64,000 bases of DNA from Streptomyces sp. NBC_01255 (GCF_036226445.1 NZ_CP108474.1:5146001-5210000); one strand, 5' to 3'; positions 26,762 to 34,637 are shown, counted from the first letter of the stretch. A program made the numbers and translations. Notes: a model not told the origin generated them from the sequence alone.

Positions 26762-27760
26762 ATGACGACAGGTCGGCTCGGGCAGGACACCGCGCCACCG
26801 AACGCGGCCTATGCCGGGCAGGTCGTGCATTTTCCGGACCCGGTCCGCGCCGCCCGTCACCCCAGAGGGGTACGGATCGACGAGCACGGCCACCCGGACT
26901 TCTCGCCGTACGCGCGTGCGGCGGCGGAGATCGCCGATCCTCCGGAGGGCTTCGGCGTCGACGAGCTGCGTCTCACGGACTACGTGTCGGCGAACGCGGC
27001 GATGGCGGCGACCGGTCATGAGCTGTGGGACACGATCCCGCCGGTGGCGACCCCGCACGGCTGGACCTGGCACCACGTGGCGCGCAGTCGCCGGATGGAG
27101 CTGGTGCCGGTCGAGGTGAAGGCGCTGCTGCGGCACCACGGCGGTGTGGCGACGGCCGCCGTCGATCACGCCAAGCGTGGCACGCGGCCGCTCCAGGAGA
27201 CCCGTCCCGCGCACTTCGGCCTGCCGAAGACGCTCGTGTCGGTGTCGGAGTCGCAGCTCCAGGGTGTCGAGGAGGACCTCGGCTACCGGCTGCCCGGCGC
27301 GTACCGCTCGTTCCTGAAGGCGGCGGGCGGGTGCGCGCCGGTGGGCGCGGCGCTCGACGCGGAGCTGGGGCTCCTGGTCGACCAGCCGTTCTTCACGGTG
27401 CGGGAGCAGGCGGGGGTCAACGACCTCGTCTACGTCAACAAGTGTCTGCGTGACCATCTGACGAAGGACTATCTGGGCGTCGCCTTCGTCCAGGGCGGTC
27501 TGGTCGCGGTGAAGGTGCGGGGCGACGCGATCGGCTCGGTGTGGTTCTGCGCGTACGACGACGCGCGGGATTCCGGGCCGGAGGCGGGCGCCTGGTCGGT
27601 GGCCGAGCGGGTGGAGCGGCTGCTGCTGCCCTGCGGCGAGGACTTCGACGTCTTCCTCCAGCGCCTCGCCGGCAATCCGCCGGAGCTGGAGACGGTGGCG
27701 AACCTGATGGTGGACGGCGGCTTCGCGCGCGCCGTGCCCGTGGTCCCGGTAGGGGAGTGA
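26762..27760 (+). CDS. WHH-type nuclease domain fused to a SUKH (SMI1/KNR4) immunity domain
   Basis: 332 residues in two parts. Residues about 20-140: HFPDPVRAARHP, then HPDFSPYA, and W103-H104-H105 followed by RMELVPVEVK and HHGG; this is the pattern of WHH nucleases of the HNH/ENDO VII superfamily, whose histidines bind metal and cut nucleic acid. Residues about 155-305: VSESQLQGVEEDLGYRLPGAYRSFL and later LVYVNKCLRD, YLGVAFVQGG and WFCAYDD, a SUKH/SMI1-KNR4 domain. Toxin and antidote thus share one chain, and no export signal is visible. ATG 26762 has AGGGGG 8 bp upstream. The next gene starts 8 bp after the stop. Confidence 0.78.
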   Translation: MTTGRLGQDTAPPNAAYAGQVVHFPDPVRAARHPRGVRIDEHGHPDFSPYARAAAEIADPPEGFGVDELRLTDYVSANAAMAATGHELWDTIPPVATPHGWTWHHVARSRRMELVPVEVKALLRHHGGVATAAVDHAKRGTRPLQETRPAHFGLPKTLVSVSESQLQGVEEDLGYRLPGAYRSFLKAAGGCAPVGAALDAELGLLVDQPFFTVREQAGVNDLVYVNKCLRDHLTKDYLGVAFVQGGLVAVKVRGDAIGSVWFCAYDDARDSGPEAGAWSVAERVERLLLPCGEDFDVFLQRLAGNPPELETVANLMVDGGFARAVPVVPVGE

Positions 27761-27767
27761 GCTGGCT

Positions 27768-30230
27768 GTGGTGACGTTCGCGCAGGCGCAGGAGCGCGCC
27801 GAGGAATGGATCAACGGCGACCTGCCGGCGTACCAGCACCGTGAGGTGCGGGTACGGGAGTTCGAGCTGGGCTTCGTGGTGTGGTCGGAGGACCGGCAGG
27901 GCGGTCCCGTCTCGGACGGCGGCCGGCAGCGGCTGGTGATCGCGCGGGACAGCGGCGAGGCCACGCTGTGGCCGGGGCTGCCGGTGGGCGAGGTGATCCG
28001 CCGGTACGAGGAGGAGTACGGGTCGCAGGAGGAGGCGGCCGCTCCGGCGGCGCCGCAGGCGGCCCGGATCGATCTGAACCAGACGTCGTTCCTGCTGAGC
28101 CCGCCGGAGTGGCTCCAGGACGCGGCGGACCGGATCGGGCTGCCGCAGGGGCCGAACGCGTCGCAGGAGGGCGGGAGTTCGTCCGCGCCGGTGGACGACG
28201 CGTCGGATTCGGTGTCTTCGCAGGCTTCGGTTTCGGTGGCGTCGTCGGCTGGTGTGGGGGCGGACGAGCCGACGGCTCCGGCCGCGGCCGCTCCGGTGGT
28301 TCCGCCGGTTGCGCCTGCACCCGTACCCAGTCCCGCGCCTGTATCCACCCCCACCCCGACCCCCGCTCCCGCTCCCGCTCCCGCGGCGAGTCCGTGGGCG
28401 GACGCGAACGCGAGTTCCGGTGGTGTGGACGGGGCGGTGCCGTTGCCCGCGACCGTGTTCGCGCCGCCGTTGTCGGGGACGGACGACGAGGACACGCCGC
28501 CCCCGTTGGTGGGTGCCGACGCGCCGACCGCCCTGATGAAGGGGGGCAGCGCGCTGCCGCCGACCGCGGTGGCCCCGCGCCTCGACCCGTCGGCGCCGCC
28601 GCCGTCGGCTCCGGTGGCGCCTCCTGTCCAGCCCGCGCCTCCCGGTCCTCCGGTTCCGGCGGCCGGGCCCGGCATGACGCCGCCTCCGCCGCCGCCCGCG
28701 CCGCGGGTGCCGGGTGCCGGGGACATCGCGGACGCCGCGACGAGCAAGGCCGCGCTGCCGCCGAAGAGCGGGCGCGGTCCGGCGACGCCGCCTCCGCCGC
28801 CGGGCGCGCCGGGTGTGCCCGGTGTGCCTGGTGGGTCGCAGGGGGGTGCCCCCGCGTACGTACCGACGCAGCTGGTGTCGCAGCTCGGGCCCGAGGGGCT
28901 CACGCCGCCGCAGCCCGCCCCGCCGGGTCCGCCCGGTGCGCCGGCCCCTCCCGGTCCTCCCGGTCCGCCGACCCCGCCGCAGCCTGTGCACCAGGCGGCG
29001 ACGATGCTGGCGCACCCGAGTCAGGGTGGTCAGGGTGCGCCTCCGCCGCCCCCGCCGCCGCCGGGTGCGCCCGGCGGTACGCCCGCGGGTGGCGTGGCGC
29101 ACGCCGCGACGATGCTGGCGCACCCCGGTCCGGGTGGCCCGTCGGTGCCGCCGCCTCCGGGGCCGCCGGCTCCGCCGCCGCCGGTGCACGGCGGGCACGC
29201 GCCGCCGCCCGGCCCCGGGCCCGTACCGCCCGCGTACGGGTATCCGCAGGCCGCGGGTCAGCCGACGGTCGGCCCCGGCTACCAGGCGGTGCTGCGCTAC
29301 CGGGCGCCCGACGGTTCCGAGGCGCAGATCATCCGGCGTTCGGCGCCGGGCACCCCGCATCCGGAGTGGCAGATCCTGCACGAGCTGCGGGCGATGAACG
29401 TGCCGCCGCAGCAGGTGCTCGAACTGCACACGGAGCTGGAGTCCTGTGAGCTGCCGGGCGGTTACTGCGCGCGGATGATCCGGGAGACGTGGCCGCAGGC
29501 GCGGATCACGAGCATCGCCCCGTACGGTCGCGACCACACGGGCCGGCAGCAGGGCATGCGGCAACTTCTCACCCATCAGGGTGAGTTGCATCAGGTCGCG
29601 GACGGCCCGGCGCGTCCGGCGCCGGTGCGGGCGCCGCTGCCGCAGGTGCAGCCGGCGCCGCCGGTCCCGCCGGAGGCGATCGCGCAGGAGCTGGCCGGGG
29701 CGTTCGGCCCGGGCATCCTCCGCTTCGACCAGCACGCGGTGTCGCGTCAGGGTGTGCCGGAGCTGGTGGCGCGGACGTTGATGTGGGCGGGGCTGCCGGC
29801 GGACTTCGGTCCGTTCTTCTGGGCGCAGCCGGCCGTGCCGGTGGTGCCGACGCTTGCTGAGCTGGCGGCTCAGCGGCAGGTGCAGCCGGCGCCGGACGCG
29901 AGTTCGTACCTGGTGCTCGGCTCGGACTTCGGGCGGGCGATCTGCGTCCAGTACGGGACCGCGCACATCGTGGCGGTGCCGGTGGAGGCCGGTCCGGGCG
30001 GGCAGTCGGTGCCGCCGCAGTTCGTGAACACCGGGCTGCCGGAGTTCGCGCGCTCGATGGCGCTGCTCGGCCGGATGTGGCGGCTGCGCTTCGGGCTCAA
30101 CCCGGAGCAGGCGGGGCGCTGGACGGTCGACTTCCAGGCGCAGTTGGTGATGCTGGATCCGGCGGCGTTGTCGTCGCCGGAGAACTGGTGGTCCGTGCTG
30201 CTCGAGCAGATGTGGGACGGTCTCCTGTAG
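27768..30230 (+). CDS. Large protein: Imm35-like start, Pro-rich linker, deaminase-like segment and SUKH-4 end
   Basis: 820 residues. Residues 1-90 (AQAQERAEEWING to VIRRYEEEYG) resemble the small YrhB/Imm35-like immunity fold. Residues about 90-500 are a low-complexity Pro/Ala/Gly linker holding two copies of an AATMLAHP phrase. Around 551-610, H554-T-E556 and C560-x6-C567 (ESCELPGGYC) look like the metal and catalytic residues of a deaminase, in a variant spacing. Residues about 630-820, ending NWWSVLLEQMWDGLL, are a SUKH-4 domain. GTG 27768 has AGGGGAG about 10 bp upstream (GTG 27771 also possible); it is in one operon with the WHH fusion. No signal peptide. Domain ends are firm, the deaminase call is moderate. 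Confidence 0.75.
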   Translation: MVTFAQAQERAEEWINGDLPAYQHREVRVREFELGFVVWSEDRQGGPVSDGGRQRLVIARDSGEATLWPGLPVGEVIRRYEEEYGSQEEAAAPAAPQAARIDLNQTSFLLSPPEWLQDAADRIGLPQGPNASQEGGSSSAPVDDASDSVSSQASVSVASSAGVGADEPTAPAAAAPVVPPVAPAPVPSPAPVSTPTPTPAPAPAPAASPWADANASSGGVDGAVPLPATVFAPPLSGTDDEDTPPPLVGADAPTALMKGGSALPPTAVAPRLDPSAPPPSAPVAPPVQPAPPGPPVPAAGPGMTPPPPPPAPRVPGAGDIADAATSKAALPPKSGRGPATPPPPPGAPGVPGVPGGSQGGAPAYVPTQLVSQLGPEGLTPPQPAPPGPPGAPAPPGPPGPPTPPQPVHQAATMLAHPSQGGQGAPPPPPPPPGAPGGTPAGGVAHAATMLAHPGPGGPSVPPPPGPPAPPPPVHGGHAPPPGPGPVPPAYGYPQAAGQPTVGPGYQAVLRYRAPDGSEAQIIRRSAPGTPHPEWQILHELRAMNVPPQQVLELHTELESCELPGGYCARMIRETWPQARITSIAPYGRDHTGRQQGMRQLLTHQGELHQVADGPARPAPVRAPLPQVQPAPPVPPEAIAQELAGAFGPGILRFDQHAVSRQGVPELVARTLMWAGLPADFGPFFWAQPAVPVVPTLAELAAQRQVQPAPDASSYLVLGSDFGRAICVQYGTAHIVAVPVEAGPGGQSVPPQFVNTGLPEFARSMALLGRMWRLRFGLNPEQAGRWTVDFQAQLVMLDPAALSSPENWWSVLLEQMWDGLL

Positions 30231-30253
30231 GCACAGATGGACAGAATGTGACG

Positions 30254-30290
30254 AAAGGCGCTTGACGTGTATCCACGTTGGGCGCCTTTT
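30254..30290 (+). terminator. Intrinsic terminator of the WHH/SUKH-4 operon
   Basis: AAAGGCGC (30254-30261) pairs with GCGCCTTT (30282-30289); inside it GACGTG pairs with CACGTT around a TATC loop; a T-run ends at 30290. It closes the toxin-like operon before the coiled-coil gene. Confidence 0.9.
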
Positions 30291-30354
30291 GTCCGTTCTG
30301 ATGGCGCATCCTGGACGTTCGGGCCGTTGGGGTCACAGGGAAGGGGCGTCAGGG

Positions 30355-31269
30355 ATGAATTTCGCTGTCGGACGGGGGCGCGGATACCGCCCCGAGCAGG
30401 TCGACCGCCACCTCGCGGCGCTCTCCGAGGAGCGCGACGGGGCGTGGGAGCGGGCGGCGCGGCTCACCGTCCTCGCGAAAGACATGGAGGCGGAGGCGGT
30501 ACGCCTGCGCGAGGCCGTCGAGGCGCTCGCGCCGCAGCGGTACGAGGCGCTGAGCGACCGGGCCCGGAAGATCCTGGAGATGGCCGAGCAGGAGGACGAG
30601 ACGCTCGTCCGTGCCGCGGAGGCCGAGGCGCAGTCCCTCGCGGAGGCGGCCGATGCGGCGGGCCGGGAGGCGGCGGAGTCGGCCCGGGCGTACGCGGAGG
30701 GCGTCCGGACGGCGGCCGAGTCGGCGGCCCGCGCCACCCTGACGACCGCGCGCGAGCGGGCCGAGGAGCTGGCGACGGACGCGGGCCGCGAGGCGGAGGA
30801 GCAGCGGTCCGCGGCGCGGGAGGTCTTCGAGGAGACCGAGCACCGGGCGACGGAGCTCCTCGAAGAGCAGCGGGCCGAGCAGACGGCCGTACGGGACGAG
30901 GCCGAGCGTACGGCGGAGGGCAAGGCGGCCGACCTGGACGCGCGCCACGAGGAGCTGGTGGCCCGCGCGGAGGAGCGGCTCGCGGAGGCGCAGCGCGCCC
31001 TGGCGGAGACCGAGGAGCAGGCCCGGCACGGCCAGGAGGACGCGGAGGCGCGGGCGGAGGAGATCCTCGCGGAGGCCCGGATGAAGGGGGAGCGGGCCGA
31101 GCGCGAGACGGAGCGGGTGCTGCGGGAGCACGACGAGGCGCGGGACGAGATCCACGGGCACATGGAGCACATCCGCAACTCGCTGGCGGCGCTGACGGGG
31201 CGGGTGGCGCCGCCGGCGGAGGAGACCGAGAAGACCGAGAAGACCGAGGAGGGCGAGCAGGAGGCCTAG
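30355..31269 (+). CDS. Long coiled-coil protein, DivIVA/Scy-FilP-like
   Basis: 304 residues, nearly all predicted alpha-helical coiled coil rich in Glu, Ala and Arg. The short N-terminal motif GRGYRPEQVDRHLAAL resembles the DivIVA-type start of Streptomyces cytoskeletal proteins. There is no membrane segment; the tail is an acidic EKTEKTEEGE run. Such proteins are often labelled cellulose-binding or Scy/FilP-like and organise polar growth; a specific role cannot be read here. ATG 30355 has AGGG just 1-2 bp upstream and GAAGGGG about 12 bp upstream. Terminators stand before and after it, so it is a single-gene unit. Confidence 0.78.
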   Translation: MNFAVGRGRGYRPEQVDRHLAALSEERDGAWERAARLTVLAKDMEAEAVRLREAVEALAPQRYEALSDRARKILEMAEQEDETLVRAAEAEAQSLAEAADAAGREAAESARAYAEGVRTAAESAARATLTTARERAEELATDAGREAEEQRSAAREVFEETEHRATELLEEQRAEQTAVRDEAERTAEGKAADLDARHEELVARAEERLAEAQRALAETEEQARHGQEDAEARAEEILAEARMKGERAERETERVLREHDEARDEIHGHMEHIRNSLAALTGRVAPPAEETEKTEKTEEGEQEA

Positions 31270-31281
31270 GGGACGCGGGCC

Positions 31282-31310
31282 AAGAGGCTTCCGCCGCGCG
31301 GAAGCCTCTT
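31282..31310. terminator. Hairpin terminator after the coiled-coil gene
   Basis: AAGAGGCTTCC (31282-31292) pairs perfectly with 31300-31310 around a 7-nt loop; part of the stem sequence (GCCTCTT) recurs at 31318-31324. It separates the convergent coiled-coil and VOC genes. Confidence 0.85.
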
Positions 31311-31343
31311 CAAGGGAGCCTCTTCAAAGCCGGCGCCCTGCCC

Positions 31344-31727
31344 TCAGTCCAGGCAGAACTCGTTGCCCTCCGGGTCGGCCATGGCGATCATTCCCTCGTC
31401 CACGCCGTCGGCGTCGAGCCGGTACAGCCGCTTCGCGCCCAGCTTCTCCAGCCTGGTGCACTCGTCCTCCAGCACGGTCATCCGCTCGTCCCCGGTCAGG
31501 CCGGGTGCCGCGCGCACGTCCAGGTGCAGGCGGTTCTTCACCGTCTTGCCCTCCGGCACCTTCTGGAAGTAGATGCGCGGTCCCTTGCCGTCCGGATCCG
31601 TGATGGCCGCCCGGAGGTTCGGCTCCTCGGGCGGCGGCGGGAGTCGGTAGCCCAGCGCCTGAGCCCAGAACGTCGCCTGTGCGCCCGGATCGGCACAGTC
31701 GTACGTCACCTGGAATTCCTTGGCCAT
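31344..31727 (-). CDS. VOC-superfamily (glyoxalase-like) protein
   Basis: 127 residues of the vicinal-oxygen-chelate fold: a starting strand with FQVTYDCADP, then FWAQALGYRL, a mid-strand NRLHLDVRA and the closing MADPEGNEFCLD, the usual order of the two beta-alpha-beta3 units. The histidine in HLDV and the Glu in GNEFCL are the likely metal ligands. Such small proteins act as isomerases, dioxygenases or resistance proteins; the substrate is unknown. ATG 31727. A broken relative lies next to it at 31864-32037. Confidence 0.85.
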   Translation of the reverse strand: MAKEFQVTYDCADPGAQATFWAQALGYRLPPPPEEPNLRAAITDPDGKGPRIYFQKVPEGKTVKNRLHLDVRAAPGLTGDERMTVLEDECTRLEKLGAKRLYRLDADGVDEGMIAMADPEGNEFCLD

Positions 31728-31863
31728 GCTGCCTCCGACTGCTCGAATCTGCTCATGTCCTCGCCCCGGTCATCTCCGGAACGCGCCGACATCCTCGCAC
31801 CGCCCCCGGTCGGTCCGCTCGTCGATTTCGGCGCGCAGGGGCGTGAGTTGAAGGGCTAGCCTC

Positions 31864-32037
31864 ATGAGGATCGACGCGTACCAGGCTCCGACCTGTCCCG
31901 AGGGGACGGTGCCGCAGCAGAGCCACCTCTGCTTCGACGTCGACGACCTGGACGAGGCGGAGACCGAGCTTCTCGCGCTGGGCGCGACCCTCCCCGCCGA
32001 CCAGCCCCGCCCGGACCTGTGGCGGGTCCTGGGGTAG
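31864..32037 (+). pseudogene. Truncated VOC/glyoxalase relic
   Basis: A 57-codon open frame reads IDAYQAPTCPEGTVPQQSHLCFDV, then DDLDEAETELLALGAT and RPDLWRVLG, ending at TAG 32035. This is the inner part of an actinobacterial VOC protein: the first beta unit and the usual closing DPAGHPFCL phrase are both missing. It is not a frame of the neighbour, which is on the other strand. It abuts the repeat element starting at 32104, so insertion or deletion there may have removed the 3' part. Confidence 0.7.
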
Positions 32038-32103
32038 GTCCTGGGGGTGGGCCGGGGTCACGCCAGGGGCCGGGCAGCGGCGGGGGGCGGAGAGCGCCCG
32101 CCG

Positions 32104-32607
32104 GCCCGGTGGGTGGGGGCTTGGCTCGTAGTCGGGGCGGGTGGGCACCTGGCGGTCGGTCCGGGGTGCGCGGCTGTTGAATGGGGCAGTCGGGCGGCGC
32201 TTGGCGGGTCACGGCCGGTGGGCGGTGGGGATTCAGGCCCCGCTGGTCACTCCCGGTGGGCGGTGAGAGCATCCTGCCCCCGGGCGAACTTCACACCGAA
32301 ACTGCCCAGTTGATCGCCATGCCCGACCGCGGCAGGAGAGTGGGGGCGAGTCATTCGTGCAGATCGATCTTCGAGGGAGGGGTAAATGTCTGCCTTGGGG
32401 CTTTCTCGTCGCCTGTTACCCGGAGTAGCTGCGGGTTAGTCACGCATCCACCCGCCGGGAGTGACCAGCGGGGCCTGAATCCCGGCCCAGGGGCGGACGT
32501 TCGCCGCTTGGCCAAGCTCGGCTGCCCCATTCAACGGCCGCGTACCCCGAACCGAGCGGAAGGGGCCGACTCGCCTCCGCTGCGAACCCAGCCCCCACCC
32601 ACCGGGC
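32104..32607. repeat. 504-bp inverted-repeat element with diverged 160-bp arms
   Basis: Left arm 32104-32263 and right arm 32448-32607 are inverted copies with scattered differences. The best blocks are a perfect 29-bp match (32228-32256 with 32455-32483) and a perfect 14-bp match (GTTGAATGGGGCAG at 32176-32189 with 32522-32535). The 184-bp centre (32264-32447) has no gene. Open frames that cross the arms show no family sequence. There is no transposase, so it could be a non-autonomous mobile element, an old rearrangement or a long RNA hairpin. Confidence 0.85.
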
Positions 32608-32663
32608 TGTCAGGCGCCGTCCGACCCCAGATACTGCCCGGGACCCCGGCGACCCCGGCCCCC

Positions 32664-32790
32664 GGACCGCCCTCCGAGAGGTCTTTCGCTCCTGGAGCCG
32701 CCGGGTCAAGGGTGGCCGTAGGCCATCGGCGGAGCCGACTTGCCCTTGACGCGGTGGTGGAAGGTGCGACTCTCGGAAAGAGGGCGGTCC
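32664..32790. repeat. Structured palindromic element with three-way-junction fold
   Basis: Outer arms 32664-32680 and 32770-32790 share GGACCGCCCT and CCGAGAG as inverted repeats, with 4 extra bases in the right arm. Inside, GTCAAGGG (32705-32712) pairs with CCCTTGAC (32743-32750) and encloses two adjacent hairpins, TGGCC-GTA-GGCCA (32713-32725) and TCGGC-GGA-GCCGA (32726-32738). Three stems meeting at a junction suggest folded RNA or a REP-like DNA element. No gene occupies 32791-32893. Confidence 0.8.
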
Positions 32791-32893
32791 CACCAGAAGC
32801 CCGCCGGACACGTCCACCCGTGGGGCCTGAGCGACCCGCGCCGTTCCTGATGCCGTTCCTGATGCCGTCTGCCGTGCCGTGCCGTGCCACGGC

Positions 32894-33724
32894 TCAGGCG
32901 GCCTGGTGGTCGGCGGCGGTGGCGATTTCGCGGGTGGTGTCGGCGATGGCGCGGTAGTCCTTGCGGAGGATTTTGGAGTGGTTGCTGGGGACCTTCGTGC
33001 TGATCTGGATGTTCGGGTTGCGGGTGGTGGCGGGGGTGAGGTCGGCGCGGATCTTTTCCATCAGGGCGGGGTCGCCGCCGAGGTTGCCGCCGGTGGCCAG
33101 GACGTAGCGGGTGGGGGCGGTGATGCGGTCGAAGACCGGGTCGAGGTGGGTGGGTGCGCAGAGTTCGTTGACCTCGATGTTGATCTCGGCGTGCTGTTCG
33201 GCGCTCATGCGGGCGGCCATGCCGAGCCGGCGGGCGAGGGGGAAGACGGGGCTGAGGCGGCGGAACAGTTTGCGGACCTGGGTTTTGGTGGCGTCGTCGA
33301 GCCAGGAGTGGGGCATGGCGCCGTCCACGGACACGACCCCGTGGACGCGGTCGGGGTGTTGGGCGGCCCAGTGGACGGCGAGCATGGCGCCGTAGGACCA
33401 GCCGACGAGGATGGGGCGTTCGATGCCGCGGGCTGTGAGGACGGCGTCGAGGTCGCGCAGGCAGGCGGCGAAGGAGTAGTCGGTGGAGAGTGCGGACTTG
33501 CCGCGGGCGCGCTCGTCGTAGGTGATGTGGCGGTAGTCGCCGCCGAGTTCGGTGATGACGTGGCGCCAGTGCTTCTGGTCGGCGTAGGAGCCGTTGAGGT
33601 AGACGACGGGGCGGCCGGGGCCGCCGGTGTCGGTGACAGCGAGGCGGGTGTCGTCGACGCAGACCGTACCGGTCCAGGCAGCGGGGTGGATGGCGGCGGC
33701 GGTGGCGGTGACAGTGACGGTCAT
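32894..33724 (-). CDS. Alpha/beta hydrolase
   Basis: 276 residues. The nucleophile elbow is GWSYG (G-x-S-x-G) after a strand PILVG; the oxyanion strand is VVYLNGSYADQKHW (in place of the common HG); the C-terminal catalytic histidine is probably in VPSNHSKILRKD. No leader peptide, so cytoplasmic. It could be an esterase, lactonase or epoxide hydrolase; the substrate is not evident. ATG 33724. It lies 45 bp after the DUF4097 gene on the same strand and is probably expressed with it from the promoter at 34503-34531. A gene-free region with repeats follows it. Confidence 0.88.
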   Translation of the reverse strand: MTVTVTATAAAIHPAAWTGTVCVDDTRLAVTDTGGPGRPVVYLNGSYADQKHWRHVITELGGDYRHITYDERARGKSALSTDYSFAACLRDLDAVLTARGIERPILVGWSYGAMLAVHWAAQHPDRVHGVVSVDGAMPHSWLDDATKTQVRKLFRRLSPVFPLARRLGMAARMSAEQHAEINIEVNELCAPTHLDPVFDRITAPTRYVLATGGNLGGDPALMEKIRADLTPATTRNPNIQISTKVPSNHSKILRKDYRAIADTTREIATAADHQAA

Positions 33725-33769
33725 GGCAGGCCTTCTTTCTGGGTCGCAGGGCTGTGGGCGGGGTGGTGG

Positions 33770-34441
33770 TCAGAGGCTGCGGGCGGTGATGTCGCCGTGG
33801 GCGGTGGTCGCGGTGATGTTCAGGCCTGCGGCCGAACCCTCGCTGTTGTGGAGGGTGTTGGTGATGCGGCCGTAGGTGGTGCCGGCGTCGAGGGTGGCGG
33901 AGACGCCGCGGGCGGCGCCGATCTCCAGGTCGCCGGACTCGGTGCGGACCGTGACCGTGCCGGTCTTCGCCTCGGCGATCGTGATGTTGCCCTGCTGGGT
34001 GCGGAGTTCCGCGGGGCCGCCCAGGCGGCCGACGGTGATGTCACCGGCCTGGAGCGTCAGGCGGGCGGAGGCGGTCTCGTCGAGCTTGACGGTGCCCTGC
34101 GCGCTGTCGATGGTCACGTCGCCGAGGCGTCCGACGCCGCGGAGTTCGGCGGTGGCGGTCCTGGCCTCGACGCGGGAGCCGGCCGGGAGCTGGACGGTGA
34201 CCTCGACCGCACCGGAGTTGCCCAGGATCCGGCTCTTCGGCTCGGCGGCCTCGATCCGCAGCACACCGTCGGCGTAGTCGACGCTGATCCGCTCGGCGGC
34301 CTTGATGTCGTTGCTCTTGGCCGGGTTCGCGGGGAGGACCTCGACCGTGGTGTCGGCCCGGTCGGCGGCGATGAACCGGATCCGGCCCGCCGGGACGGCG
34401 AGGACGGCGACGATCGCGGCGGGGGTGGCGAACTTCTGCAT
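33770..34441 (-). CDS. DUF4097-type beta-repeat protein
   Basis: 223 residues made of short regular beta strands, such as GDVTIDSAQGTVKLDE, AGDITVGRLGGPAELRTQQG and SGDLEIGAARG, the ladder pattern of DUF4097 proteins (putative adhesin-like beta helix). Only a weakly hydrophobic stretch stands at the N-terminus, so it is probably cytoplasmic. These proteins often sit next to small regulators or transporters; here the partner is the alpha/beta hydrolase. ATG 34441. Function unknown. Confidence 0.8.
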   Translation of the reverse strand: MQKFATPAAIVAVLAVPAGRIRFIAADRADTTVEVLPANPAKSNDIKAAERISVDYADGVLRIEAAEPKSRILGNSGAVEVTVQLPAGSRVEARTATAELRGVGRLGDVTIDSAQGTVKLDETASARLTLQAGDITVGRLGGPAELRTQQGNITIAEAKTGTVTVRTESGDLEIGAARGVSATLDAGTTYGRITNTLHNSEGSAAGLNITATTAHGDITARSL

Positions 34442-34502
34442 GATGCGCTCCTTGTGTTCTCCGGGCCCGGACTCTCTGTCCGCGCCGTTTCCGACAAGAG
34501 AA

Positions 34503-34531
34503 ACGCTACGTTGCGTTCAAAGATCGAGCAA
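34503..34531 (-). promoter_or_regulatory. Promoter of the DUF4097/hydrolase operon
   Basis: On the minus strand, TTGCTC (34531-34526) and TAGCGT (34508-34503) are 17 bp apart, 62 bp before the ATG. The spacer contains GTTGC/CAACG sequences like those of the inverted repeat upstream. Confidence 0.5.
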
Positions 34532-34578
34532 CGTCTTCGTTGCGCCAGATGCGCATCCGCGCAGGTCATCACCCGTAT

Positions 34579-34637
34579 TTCATTGCAACGGTCGTGCGAC
34601 CTAACGCAATAGTCGCCACTCTGCGCGTTGCAATGAA
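34579..34637. promoter_or_regulatory. 12-bp inverted repeats upstream of the DUF4097 promoter
   Basis: TTCATTGCAACG (34579-34590) and CGTTGCAATGAA (34626-34637) are perfect inverted repeats 35 bp apart. Further CGTTGC/GCAACG copies lie at about 34509, 34528 and 34538. Either a regulator binds several sites here, or the repeat acts as a terminator of the exporter gene ending at 34679. Confidence 0.5.

Noticed and set aside
28000..29280. The Pro-rich middle of the SUKH-4 protein as a possible frameshift or repeat artefact
   Set aside because: The frame stays open with normal codon bias and both flanking domains are in the same frame.
27435..29966. An 843-codon minus-strand Arg-rich frame opposite the SUKH-4 protein
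   Set aside because: Composed largely of Arg/Pro runs that mirror the Pro-rich linker; no start or motif.
32181..32957. Open frames across the repeat elements
   Set aside because: They run through inverted-repeat arms, have no family sequence and no ribosome binding site.
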